Origin: Viridothelium virens
Lineage: Eukaryota > Ascomycota > Dothideomycetes > Trypetheliales > Trypetheliaceae
NCBI GenBank assembly: GCA_010094025.1
Contig: ML991782.1
Location: 62,001 to 126,000 of the forward strand
Reading direction: 5' to 3'
Length of the DNA stretch: 64,000 bases
Part shown: in pieces, positions 48,001 through 57,294 of the stretch
How the letters are laid out: each line of letters begins with the position of its first letter
How positions within the stretch are numbered: position 1 is the stretch's first letter
Notes under the pieces: generated by a model
Told to the model about the DNA's origin: nothing
What the model saw: the letters and a program-made list of their open reading frames with translations, nothing else
Database searches by the model: none
Position numbers and translations under genes: made by a program

Positions 48001-48585
48001 ATGAGAGATGATGAAAACAGTGCGCCACAATTCAAAACGACCGGGGATGGTGGCGTCTATCCCGATGACCAAAATTGGCCGCGGACCGAAGATGGTAAAA
48101 ATGAGGGCGACGATGAAGAGCTTGGAGGGGGCTTCATGCTTGAAGATGATGAAGCTGAGGAGCCAATACCAAAGAAGTCAGCGACACCTGATAGTCACCT
48201 ACGGACTCCAGTATCCCTCCAAGTCGCGCACAAGGCCGCGCTTTCGGATTCAGACTCAGAAGAGAAGACTAGCTCGGAAGGTTTGAGCAATGGAGAGGAT
48301 GATCCTGAACCTCAACCCAAATCAACGGTTTCGACCGCTACCCGTAGTCGTGGATCTGGCCGTGGCCGTGGCCGTGGCCGTGAACGAGGCCGTGGTCAAA
48401 GCAGTATGGGACATTCAGTCGAGCAAGGGCGTGAAGCTGCCTCTTCTGGAGGACGAGCAAGCATTGGCAGAAAGGCGAAACAGGCAGCTGTATATGTTGA
48501 TCATGACAGCGTCAGTGACGTATCGAGCGAATCTAGCAGCGAGGCGAGTGGAGAGAGCACGGAACAATCTGCAATTTCGAGCTAG
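45052..48585 (+). CDS. RAD4: Rad4/XPC nucleotide-excision-repair damage sensor
   Basis: One exon of 1177 residues. The acidic N-terminus precedes the transglutaminase-homology domain starting near residue 177 (RIATHCMHVQFLMWHNAVRN) and resuming near 532 (DLPYPIYWTEVLSP). The three beta-hairpin domains follow: BHD1 with DFVLERHLRRDEAL near 700, BHD2 with GNIDVYVPTMVPRGA near 825, and BHD3 with KLGVEFAEAVIGFEFGKQRAVPVIQGVVV near 850-880. BHD2/3 flip out damaged bases, and Rad4 with Rad23 opens the lesion for TFIIH. The C-terminus is acidic, ending in an RGRGRG-rich patch near 1100. The DNA switches from C-rich to G-rich near 47300, producing long antisense frames that I treat as shadows. Confidence 0.92.
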   Translation: MPPIVPRKRLQSPENDASEPPRKRAATTKPSPKSKGLTVSKRPNVFDAIETETQPPKRSVESNQAYINALNDADSDEDLSSVDSDEFEDVLGTSNASRSKRLGSKGKSMETNDDMTSNEEEEEDEDWEDALHPTATVDDATPSKPVTGLSVSLSGNDQAEMPMSNSLAKRGPSKKDRAIRIATHCMHVQFLMWHNAVRNAWCCDQEVQNILVSKLSDGIRGEVRKWKAQSGMAESKDEGRQGSNIKTSGKRSNKGKGGGWGKGSAKPGSMRVEKPGRKSRAVTQEHDRNAREWGDTADRLEPGKPNMSRGDPLLGFLKVLAAYWKKRFVITAPGLRKQGYRTPPALAAEMKAYFKNSDDQEVHGERVESLEKFREMAKKCEGSRDVGEQLFVALLRGLGLEARMVANLQAAGIGWSKNEEYTEKKRNDKTEEDELDIAGDPTLDDETEEDEAQTNTPQKPDKIITNSKKSNNIKANPARNMSGRQKSGKGTAKDTPISLDDSSGLSSPPTDSESSSVIEVTSVKRRMVSSKKYDRDLPYPIYWTEVLSPITNTYTPVDPIVLSTVASTPELVATFEPRSARAVKAKQVIAYIVAHSPDGTAKDVTVRYLKKRIFPGKTKGVRLPTEKVPVYNKHGKVRRYEQYDWFKTVMSGYTRPDSKRTPADDLEDSTVLTPYQPPAKSAEDKTTKNGIPDTLSALKSSADFVLERHLRRDEALPPTATPVRHLTTGKGDAAKREPIYRRSAIQLCKTVESWHKEGRELVPGAQPLKQVPIRAVTLARKRAAEDVERETGEKAMQGLYAEEQTRWIVPEPISPGGTIPRNAFGNIDVYVPTMVPRGAVHLPLKGGARVCKKLGVEFAEAVIGFEFGKQRAVPVIQGVVVAEGNEALVRDAWRAEEEEKRRKEDKEREKRVLGMWKKFLVGLRIKARIGEEYGENGFGEERNPFVSRKNFVEQDDKRDDEDEEGETVRSRFFGGGEEMEGGFMRDDENSAPQFKTTGDGGVYPDDQNWPRTEDGKNEGDDEELGGGFMLEDDEAEEPIPKKSATPDSHLRTPVSLQVAHKAALSDSDSEEKTSSEGLSNGEDDPEPQPKSTVSTATRSRGSGRGRGRGRERGRGQSSMGHSVEQGREAASSGGRASIGRKAKQAAVYVDHDSVSDVSSESSSEASGESTEQSAISS

Positions 48586-49227
48586 TGCAGTGTCAAGATT
48601 CTTGGGGGGTTAAGGTGACAAGTGGTAAAAGCGAGACCGAGTTCTCCTACTTGCTGCAGTTAGCGATAGTCACGGCCATGATGGTACACTTTGACGTAGT
48701 CCATAGTCTTTGCAAGATAGCTCGAAAATGGAAAAAGCCAAGTCAAAACTGATATAACTATCAAAATTTAACTCAGTGAAGGTGATATCTATGTGGATGG
48801 GAAACCGAAGTGGTGATTCACGCTTGCTGGAGTCCACCTAGCCATTCATGGTGTTGCTAAGCTTCAACACACCGCCACTACTAAAACTCCCAACCTTGAT
48901 CACAGAAGCATCTTTTATACATAAGCGCTTCATCTAGAACTTGAAAAATAACTGATCGAAGGGTGTCTCGATCGGCTCAGCTGCGTAAATTGGAATTCAC
49001 ATTTGGGTTTCGGAGTTCTTGGCGTTCCCACATTCCAGTGCGATAAACATATTGGAGCCTACTCTACTAAGAACGCTTCACCCGGAGGCCTATTCGATTG
49101 ATGAAAGACATGTGAGCTTTTACACTGCAATTTTTCCATCGTTCAACTTATTACAAGACTCTCTCGGGAAGGATTTTCACAAACGCTGTGGATTGTGTGA
49201 GCAGAGGCACTATCCTGAAAGATCTCC
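48586..49227. other. Intergenic, RAD4 to queuine transferase
   Basis: About 640 bases, presumably the RAD4 3' end and the next promoter. The 90-codon frame beginning at 49019 overlaps the true first exon in another frame and is not called. Confidence 0.5.
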
Positions 49228-50516
49228 ATGGTACCCACACCCAAATCCCCTTCTGCGCTCAAGTTCGATTTGGTTGCACGTTGCTCTGTAAGTTCACATT
49301 TGCTGCAATGCCGATGATGAAGTACTGGTTTAATGCGTCAATCTAGGTCACAAAAGCACGGGCGTCCATCCTGCGTCTTCCACATGGCCCGGTTCAACTA
49401 CCAATATGGATGCCGGTGGCCACTCAAGCTTCCTTGAAAGGCCTCACGCCGGAGCAGCTTGAGCAGACTGGCTGTAGACTATGTCTCAATAACACGTATC
49501 ACCTCGGCTTGAAGCCAGGGCAAGCAGTCCTCGATGCCGTTGGCGGAGCGCACAAGTTACAGTCATGGCGACATAACATTCTAACAGACAGCGGCGGTTT
49601 CCAGATGGTATCGTTGCTCAAGCTGGCTCAGGTGACGGAAGAGGGAGTGCGTTTCCTGAGTCCTCATGATGGAAGCCCGATGCTGCTTACTCCGGAGCAT
49701 TCTATCAGTCTGCAAAACTCAATTGGATCCGACATCATCATGCAGCTCGACGACGTGATTGCGACTACCTCTCCAGACCTTTCCCGGATAGAGGAAGCAA
49801 CGCACAGGTCCGTAAGGTGGCTCGATCGGTGCATAGCAGCTCATAAAACCCCCGAGACGCAGAACTTGTTCTGTATCATACAGGGTGGCCTCGATTTAGG
49901 GTTGCGGAGACAATGCTGCAAGGCAATGGTCGAACGAGATACGCCAGGTATCGCAATCGGCGGTCTGTCAGGAGGCGAAGCTAAAGATGCATACTGCAAA
50001 GTCGTTGATACGTGTACCGAACTGCTACCTGAGAAGAAACCAAGATACGTTATGGGCGTTGGGTTTCCCGAAGACCTCCTCGTGTCAGTCGCTCTCGGGG
50101 CAGACATGTTCGACTGCGTATGGCCTACACGAACAGCTCGATTTGGGAACGCGATAACGTCTTCTGGGACCCTAAATCTCCGCCATAAATCATACGCTGA
50201 AGACTTCAGTCCTGTGGACCTAGATTGCAATTGTATCTGCTGCAGGTCGGAAGCGGATGGAGGGTTGGGAGTCTCACGCGCATACATTCATCACGTTGCA
50301 GCAAAAGAGACAGTTGGAGCGCATTTGCTTACCATGCATAACATACACTATCTTTTGTCTCTGATGAATGAAGTGCGGGAGGCAATTTTAGAAGATCGAT
50401 ATCCACAATTCTTGAAGGATTACTTTAGGCGCATGCATGCTGGCAATCGGGAGAAATATCCAGTCTGGGCTGTTGATGCATTAAAAGGGGTTGGTGTAAA
50501 TTTATTAGAGCAGTGA
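49228..50516 (+). CDS. QTRT1: Queuine tRNA-ribosyltransferase catalytic subunit
   Basis: Two exons (49228-49287, 49347-50516) give 409 residues. The junction restores FDLVARCSVTKARAS, and LPHGPVQLPIWMPVATQASLKG follows. DSGGFQ (Asp101) and the nucleophile Asp276 in DMFDCVWPTRTARFG are intact, GGLSGGE is present, and the zinc site CNCICC (Cys314, 316, 319) with a downstream His is seen. The eukaryotic enzyme, with a QTRT2 partner, exchanges guanine-34 for queuine in Asp, Asn, His and Tyr tRNAs. Fungi cannot make queuine, so the cell would have to salvage it. The length fits the human subunit (403). The gene is head-to-tail with RAD4 and HOS3. Confidence 0.92.
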
Positions 50517-50846
50517 AATCCACCATCAGGTCCCGAACAGAGGGGGACCGCGAAAAGATTCTCGAATAAGAACATGCCAATTACTGTGATCATAGAATTC
50601 ACGCATAGATTTGAGGGTGTTCGGATTCTGATGCGGTAGAGTACCTTGGTAGATGGTGGATTAGAGTATTGGACGCAGGGACTTGTGACGCGCGCAATCG
50701 ACGCGCCCTTGCAGACGAGTGACATCAGTGTCTTCACTACTTCGTCCACTCAAGCCAATCGTTCAACCAACCAACGCGGTCTATATACGACTACGTTTTC
50801 CCGGACATTGCTCTCAAGATCGGATGAAGACTCTCAGTCATGCGCA
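50517..50846. other. Intergenic, QTRT1 to HOS3
   Basis: 330 bases. The HOS3 frame stays open through much of it but has no ATG before 50847, so I treat it as promoter and 5' leader. Confidence 0.5.
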
Positions 50847-53800
50847 ATGGATATACAATCGAACAAAGACGAGGACCACGCAGAAACGGTCCTCTCACTA
50901 CACTCGCACGTCAACAAACCCTCTTTGACTCAACCCGAGTCACTACATGAAGGAGAAATCGCTTTCGACAACCAGAGTATGCATGAAAAATCTACGAGAG
51001 AACTCCCGCAAAGCAGAAACACAGATTTTACCGTGCCAGCTAGCCCGAAGGCCCAACTTCCATCGATTCGATCCCCCCAAATCTCGCGAGGTCCTAGCCT
51101 AGGTATCACTGTTCAGAAAGGTCCGCAACGTAGCCAGAGCTCAATGAGCAACCATGCACTATCTTCTCCTGCACTTGATAGACGAGTTTCGTCCTCGTCA
51201 CTAACAGGTGGCGGTGATTTTTCTGCAATCTCCAGACCAATGCGACGAGCATCCTCAGGTTTACCGCACTCTTCGCCTGTGAGAGCTTCCTCACGCGCCT
51301 CTCTACACGCTCCGATTGAAGACCCACAACATCACACAGCTGCTTCGGTGGCTAGTGCATATTTGGAGAGGGAATTGGCGGTTCATCAGGAACAAAATAG
51401 CGAAGCTGATACCGTGGTGATACTACACGATGATTGCTATGGGCACCGTTTCTCGAGACCGAAAACAACGAAAGGCACTTTGAGTTTGATCGTGGAAAGA
51501 CCAGAACGTCTCCACGCCAGTGTACTTGGCTTATCTGCGGCATATATTCGCCTTGGTGGCCGGCATTCAGAGGGACGGCAGCCACCACATCCAGAACGCG
51601 AAATAGATCGACGACTTCCATTCTTGGTCCGCAAGACTGCAAGAATGGTTGACATTTCATCACCTTGCGTCACCAACGTGCATGGTAAAGCGTGGATGGA
51701 CGAGCTCAAGACAATGTGCAATTCAGCAAGCACCAACTTGGCCTCAACCGGAAAGGAATTGACTAGAACTCCAAATGGATCTTCACAAAGCGACTCTTCA
51801 CCCAAGCATATTTTGCATGAGGGTGACTTGTATCTCAGTCCCGAATCGTTGAATGCATTTCAGGGCGCACTAGGAGGGGTTTGTGAGGGCATTGACGCCA
51901 TCTTTGAAAATGCTCAAAAGGGTCACGGACCCTCGAAAGCTTTTGTTTGTATCCGTCCCCCTGGTCATCATTGCTCGTCAGATCTTCCATCCGGTTTTTG
52001 CTGGCTTAATAATGTCCATGTGGGTATCGAGTACGCTGCACAAAATTACGGTCTCACACACGCTGTCATCCTTGACTTTGACCTTCATCATGGCGACGGC
52101 TCTCAATCGATTGCATGGGCTAGAAACTCCCGAGTCGCTAAAATGCCCAAAAACACAAGTGCGGCCAAAAAATTAGCCATTGGTTATTACAGCTTGCACG
52201 ACATCAACTCGTTCCCATGTGAATGGGGTGAGGATGACAAGGTTCAGAATGCCAGTCTTTGCATTGAAAATGCCCATAACCAATCCGTCTGGAATGTTCA
52301 CCTTGAACCTTGGAAAACAGAGGCAGACTTCTGGGCGTTGTACGAGAACAAATACTCAGTGCTTTTCGAGAAAGCTCTTAGCTTCCTGAGATTTCAAGCT
52401 GATCGGTTACGCACTTCTTCTGGCAACATCTTACCAAGAGCTGCTATCTTCGTTTCCGCCGGCTTTGACGCAAGCCAGTGGGAAGGACAAGGCATGCAAA
52501 GACACAAAGTCAATGTGCCAACAGACTTCTTTGCCCGCTTCACTGGAGACGTCGTCAAACTGGCTCAGGAACCCGGCCTTGGGGTGGATGGAAGAGTCAT
52601 CAGTGTGCTTGAGGGAGGTTACAGTGACAAGGCATTGATCAGCGGTGTCATGAGCCACTTGAGCGGACTCACCAGAGGGAAGAGCCAGACTGAAACTGTC
52701 CCTGCAGATACCACGGATGGGCTCGGCATTGAGATGGGTCGACGCATGGGAGCATTGAGCTTGGACGAGCAGGACAACCATGCCAAAGAGCAGCATCCGC
52801 CAGCATACAGCTGCTCATGGTGGAATGCTGAGAATCTGTCCGCTCTGGAAGGTCTAATTGCGCCTCCCCCTGCAGCCCCTGCGCCAAAGAAGCGCACCAC
52901 CGCCAGCAATACGTCACATTACACCTCGCCGACCCAGTCATTCACTGCCAAAGTCGTTGACCCAACCAAGATATACAGGAGTACTTCCGGCTACTCAACG
53001 CTTCCCACAACATCTACAGAACCTGTAGTAATTCCCGTTCCTGAGGTCGACTGGTTGACAGCTGTTGGGGAATTGAGCAAATTGTTGATTCCCCAAAATC
53101 GTCAAACAAAGAGCTGCCGTCCTGAGGAGCTTTCTGAGCCTCGAGTCAAAAAAGAACGTAAATCAATCAATGCGTTGCCAAGCGCCGAATCAATGCCACC
53201 TGCAGGTCGAATGCAGTTACGGGAACGGAAGACAAAAGCTCCAACTTATGCAGAGCCCAAATCAGAAGATGACAGCATTCCCGGAAAAGCTCCCTCCAAG
53301 GCAGACAGACGTAGGACCATTGCTGACGTCTCTTCTTTATCGGAAGATAAAATCCAACCTGCTGCTCCTCAATTACCGGCCCAGGGACCAAATGGACAAG
53401 CGAAGGCTGGAATTGCTATTAAGGCAAAACAAGATCCTTCTACGAATGGCGTAGCCGCATCGAAACCTACGAAGATTACTATTCGAACTCAGCAGAAGGC
53501 AGCGAACACAACCAATAACGGTGTCGCCGGAAAAAAGAAAGCAACAGAAAAGCCTGCTGTACCTAGTAGAATCAAGTCCAGAACAGGCAGACCTCAAGTC
53601 ACATCAATGTCGACCAATCCTATCCCGAAGGCTTCCGAGCCAACAACCATTCCTAGTAACGACAAAGCCAATGAGTCTGTTCAACAAGGTCAAGTTCCAG
53701 CAGTCACAGATCTGGACATCGACCAAATCACCTCGACCATGGAGAACAGACTTACCATAGGGGCTCATGCGTCAAAGACCCCTGAGGATGAGACCACGCA

Positions 53801-54677
53801 TGGCGCATCGACTAACCCGTTAACGTCACCCACCGACCAGGTCCGATTACAGACTGAACAACAGCCAATGGATACAGATCCTTCTGGCCAACCCTCTCAT
53901 CTGGCGCCAGAGTCCGAAGCCGCGAGACTTAGTCATCCACTCTCGAGCTCTTATGAGCCAATTGCAAAAGACGGATATTTCTCCAACCCCCCTGCCGCTG
54001 CTGCTTTCATCCCACAGCCGGCCGAGGCGATAGGTGCTTCTCTACCTAAAAATCCGTCTGCATCGGACTCTCACTTCCCCACACAGCAGACTGGGGATCT
54101 GCCGCCTAGTCTGCCGGTTCCAGCATCTTCCATTAACCTTCCCGCGCCGGACCCTTCACTTCCAAATCAAGACGTCTTCGGTGTTCCCACGCTCTCACAG
54201 AGTGTAGCACCGCATGAAGAGCCGCATCATTCTGCTCATGCCGTAGACCTATACAGAGACCTCAACTCGGCCGAACCCTCGAAAGATCGGGTAGCCAGAC
54301 GAGGATTGCCGATATTTAGTTCGCAAGGCCATATTCCATTTGGGCTGCAGCAGACCAACCGAGTGATTGGCGATGCAGCGAATCAGCCAACGCCGGGTTC
54401 GTATTCCATGAAAGAAGAACAAACCCTAGGGCACCAGGACACACTGGGGGACCTCTACACTCGCGAAACCCCTCCCGCGTTCACGGAATCTACGGGATCT
54501 ACGCTCGGTTCTCCCGCCGCCCTTGTCGACCAGGAATACCCTGGGAACCGAAACGGTCTTGCAGGAGACCACGCGTCAATAGCGCAGAAGCCGCAAATCT
54601 CCGCGAGCAATCAACCTTTTGCGGACCTACCCCCTGTGCCCGACATCTGGGATGTCCCTGACACGCCGGAGAGGTGA
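50847..54677 (+). CDS. HOS3: Hos3-type histone deacetylase
   Basis: One exon of 1276 residues from the first in-frame ATG. The deacetylase domain covers about 186-610: HDDCYGHRF and VERPERL at its start, RPPGHHC near 371, DFDLHHGDGSQ near 411 with the zinc-binding Asp and His, SAGFDAS near 538 with the second zinc Asp, and LEGGYSD near 590. The insertions fit the fungal Hos3 class, which includes aspergillus HosB. The last 650 residues are low-complexity and Pro/Ser/Thr-rich with basic patches, much longer than in yeast, and probably regulatory. It removes acetyl groups from histone tails or septin-ring proteins. The start could also be non-ATG upstream, which I consider unlikely. Confidence 0.9.
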   Translation: MDIQSNKDEDHAETVLSLHSHVNKPSLTQPESLHEGEIAFDNQSMHEKSTRELPQSRNTDFTVPASPKAQLPSIRSPQISRGPSLGITVQKGPQRSQSSMSNHALSSPALDRRVSSSSLTGGGDFSAISRPMRRASSGLPHSSPVRASSRASLHAPIEDPQHHTAASVASAYLERELAVHQEQNSEADTVVILHDDCYGHRFSRPKTTKGTLSLIVERPERLHASVLGLSAAYIRLGGRHSEGRQPPHPEREIDRRLPFLVRKTARMVDISSPCVTNVHGKAWMDELKTMCNSASTNLASTGKELTRTPNGSSQSDSSPKHILHEGDLYLSPESLNAFQGALGGVCEGIDAIFENAQKGHGPSKAFVCIRPPGHHCSSDLPSGFCWLNNVHVGIEYAAQNYGLTHAVILDFDLHHGDGSQSIAWARNSRVAKMPKNTSAAKKLAIGYYSLHDINSFPCEWGEDDKVQNASLCIENAHNQSVWNVHLEPWKTEADFWALYENKYSVLFEKALSFLRFQADRLRTSSGNILPRAAIFVSAGFDASQWEGQGMQRHKVNVPTDFFARFTGDVVKLAQEPGLGVDGRVISVLEGGYSDKALISGVMSHLSGLTRGKSQTETVPADTTDGLGIEMGRRMGALSLDEQDNHAKEQHPPAYSCSWWNAENLSALEGLIAPPPAAPAPKKRTTASNTSHYTSPTQSFTAKVVDPTKIYRSTSGYSTLPTTSTEPVVIPVPEVDWLTAVGELSKLLIPQNRQTKSCRPEELSEPRVKKERKSINALPSAESMPPAGRMQLRERKTKAPTYAEPKSEDDSIPGKAPSKADRRRTIADVSSLSEDKIQPAAPQLPAQGPNGQAKAGIAIKAKQDPSTNGVAASKPTKITIRTQQKAANTTNNGVAGKKKATEKPAVPSRIKSRTGRPQVTSMSTNPIPKASEPTTIPSNDKANESVQQGQVPAVTDLDIDQITSTMENRLTIGAHASKTPEDETTHGASTNPLTSPTDQVRLQTEQQPMDTDPSGQPSHLAPESEAARLSHPLSSSYEPIAKDGYFSNPPAAAAFIPQPAEAIGASLPKNPSASDSHFPTQQTGDLPPSLPVPASSINLPAPDPSLPNQDVFGVPTLSQSVAPHEEPHHSAHAVDLYRDLNSAEPSKDRVARRGLPIFSSQGHIPFGLQQTNRVIGDAANQPTPGSYSMKEEQTLGHQDTLGDLYTRETPPAFTESTGSTLGSPAALVDQEYPGNRNGLAGDHASIAQKPQISASNQPFADLPPVPDIWDVPDTPER

Positions 54678-55151
54678 GGACATCCTCCTTTAACACGATA
54701 AGTTAGACATGCTACTCCGTACCTCTCAACGAAATCCTTATTTTCCTATGTCATTGCTGTGTTGGGACAACTTCCTGTATCTGTTCCTTCCAAACCTTTT
54801 AATTCCTGGCGCCTTTCATTCGAGTTGGACTAAGAGAGATACCCCTTTTTCTTTCCCATTTAGCAAGCAGGAGACAGAGTTGAATAGCGCACAAAGGAGC
54901 TATAACATGCACTTTTCGTGTCCTTCCAAGCAACAACATGAACCTTATGAATGTGCCTGTGACTGGCCTTTTGATCCCACAACTCCGGTTAAAGCGCCTG
55001 TGCTATAGGACTCCCATATCCAAGTTTTGAAAAAAGGGTCCAGAATAGTTAACAGAATGGGTATACGCTTCAAGGGACCATAAGACAGATCGCGCTCCCA
55101 TCTTCAACTCCCACGCAAACCTTTTTTCCATGGCGGGCTGTTTGGCGGAAA
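54678..55151. other. Intergenic between convergent HOS3 and DUF1774 genes
   Basis: About 470 bases of 3' flank for both genes. No feature recognised. Confidence 0.5.
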
Positions 55152-56399
55152 TTAGATGTCCACACTCCCATCCCTCAGCAGTGGTGCTGTCTCGCCAGTG
55201 ATATGATGCGTGTTCGTCTCTCCATTCGTCATTTTCTTCGTGACAGCTGCAATATCGATTCCAGCCATCGCAGTCGACGCCACAGATAGTAGACCCATGA
55301 CAACAAACGCAAAGATCCACTGCAGCGCCAGCACCTTGATAAGCAACTGCTGGATCCCCAACGCCGCGCTCAACACGCTCAGACTGAATCCCAAAATATA
55401 GTCCCGATAACCGATAACGAAAAACCCCCCAAACAGCAACCACAGCCATATCGCCAGGTTCGCAAAAAGCCGCGCCCCGACCGAATGCGCCCCCAGCATC
55501 GCCGCCCCACACCAAAACAACGCCACAAACACCCACGCCAACGGTCCCGCCAACGCTGCCGCATGCACCAGCCGCGCCCTTCCCCCTCCATCCCCACCAC
55601 CAGCACATCCTCCTCCTCCTCCTCCTCCTCCTCTTCCCCTTCCTAGCCCCCTCGCCGGGAACGGAAAGCGCGCGTACCCAACCCCGAGATTCGCAAAATC
55701 CAGCATCAACGCCACCTCCGCTATCGCCATCAGCCCGCGGCACCAGAGGTGCACGAAGACCAGGTGCAGGAGCAGGTGTGCGACGACATGGGGCGCGAGG
55801 CCGATCATGGCGGCGGATACATTGGTGGCGGTGGCGGTGTCGTCGTGGGAATTGGAATTGGAGTGGGAAGTGGAGTTGCAGTGCGAGTTGGAGTTTGAGT
55901 TCGAGCTGGTGTGGGAGCTGGAGCTTGAGCCGCCGAAGCGCGTGTACAGCTGCGTGCAGTATCCTGCTTGCAGGAGGTAGAGCAGCAGCCAGTAGGTGGC
56001 GGTGAGGGGGCTGAAGAGGGCGAACGGTGTCGGGTGCGCGTCGTTTTGGTGCCAGATGCTGCGGTGCGAGGGGTGGGCGCCGGCGCGCGGGGAGGTGATG
56101 GTGTAGTGGATGGCGGGGATGAGGGCGACGATGAGAGCGAGGGGGGTGAGGATGCGGTAGGTGGTGAGGAGGGTTGGAGAGGGTTGCGCGCGGGATTGGA
56201 AGGGGTTGACTGTGGGTGGGTTAGTTCTGTCACGGAGGGTGATAGAGAGATGGTTGTGCTTTTTTGCTTCTTTTTTCTATTTTTTTTTTCTTGCCTTTCT
56301 CTTTTCGCTTGTCTCTTCTCTTCCTTTGGTTCAAGCTGGGGATCGTTGGAGCAAATGAAGAAGCCTACCGGCGTGAATGCGGTGCTGAACGTGATCCAT
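55152..56399 (-). CDS. DUF1774 multi-pass membrane protein
   Basis: Two exons (56399-56369 and 56209-55152) give 362 residues. The ten-codon first exon joins in phase to VNPFQSR, the family N-terminus. Hydrophobic segments follow: YRILTPLALIVALIP near 30-45, TYWLLLYLLQAGY near 85, then APHVVAHLLLHLVFVHLW and several more to a C-terminus ending APLLRD. Two low-complexity insertions stand out: a Ser/Asn/His run of about 35 residues near 110-145 and a Gly-rich loop (GRGRGGGGGGGG) encoded by a TCC repeat on the plus strand. DUF1774 proteins are fungal and of unknown function. The intron of 159 bases contains a long T tract on the plus strand. Confidence 0.82.
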
Positions 56400-57294
56400 T
56401 ATCTGATCAAGATCGGGCATGGCGAGCAACGTCGATCTCTCTGCTCAAGACTCGGACTATCTAAGATACTGTCCTCGAAAGAGCTGTAGATCAGCTCGTC
56501 AAACGAACTCGAGGCGATTGGGAAGAAGCTAAAACTTCTGAGGAGGGAGTCCTAGGGACACAAGAGCTTGAGCTCTCGCTTATAAGTTCCCTAGCCTTGC
56601 TCCGAACTGCCCACCTGCAGCATTTCGGAGGAGGGTTGGGTGGTTGGGTTCTTGGATGCTGGGACCGGGGCTGTCACACGAAGCTAGCTGAATTCATAGC
56701 TCGGCCCTGGGTGGGCAATAGCTTGAACCCCGGAGGGGTAGCTTAATCCTGGATGGAGTTCTGAATGTGGGGGTGAGCTGATTTCGCTTGGCCTCCTTGA
56801 CCGAAAAAACCAAATAATTGGACAAGGAGACTAGGTTATCTACCAAAGACCACGGTCTTCGCCCGTATATCTTGCCCCGTTCTTGTCCATAAAAGTCAAT
56901 GCCCTCCTACTGGCTGGGCGGATCGGGCCCGAATGGATAGTTTCTACTTAAAAGCTGCCCCTGCAACCCTTGTGGATCTTCGATCGACTCCCATGTCATT
57001 TAATCTGGACCAAGCACCAGAAGGTTCTTACTTGTTTTGCCTCCCACCCATTGCCAAATCTAGAGTTATAGATATGTGATTCATGCGGTGCTCTGACTCA
57101 ACATTGCGGCCAACTTCGGGGTGGAAATGGCGGGTTTCTCGCCAGTACCGCGATCTTCCAAGGATTAAGTGAAGACTTTTCTAGGTGGAAAGATAACCCC
57201 CACTCCAGCAGTAAAAGAAAACTCATCACATTCATAATACCCTCATCAGGCTGTACATGAGTTATGGATACCACCAACCCTACTGCCTTGAACG
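56400..57294. other. Intergenic
   Basis: About 0.9 kb upstream of the DUF1774 gene and downstream of the surface protein gene. No gene recognised. Confidence 0.5.

Noticed and set aside
46738-48072. A 444-codon antisense frame inside RAD4, and a second of 255 codons at 47268-48035
   Set aside because: Both are by-products of strong third-position bias on the sense strand. Their proteins are Leu/Pro/Arg/His or Ser/Pro runs without motifs, while the sense frame has all Rad4 domains.
49019-49291. 90-codon frame before the queuine transferase
   Set aside because: It overlaps the true first exon in another frame. The 20-codon exon 49228-49287 restores the conserved N-terminus.
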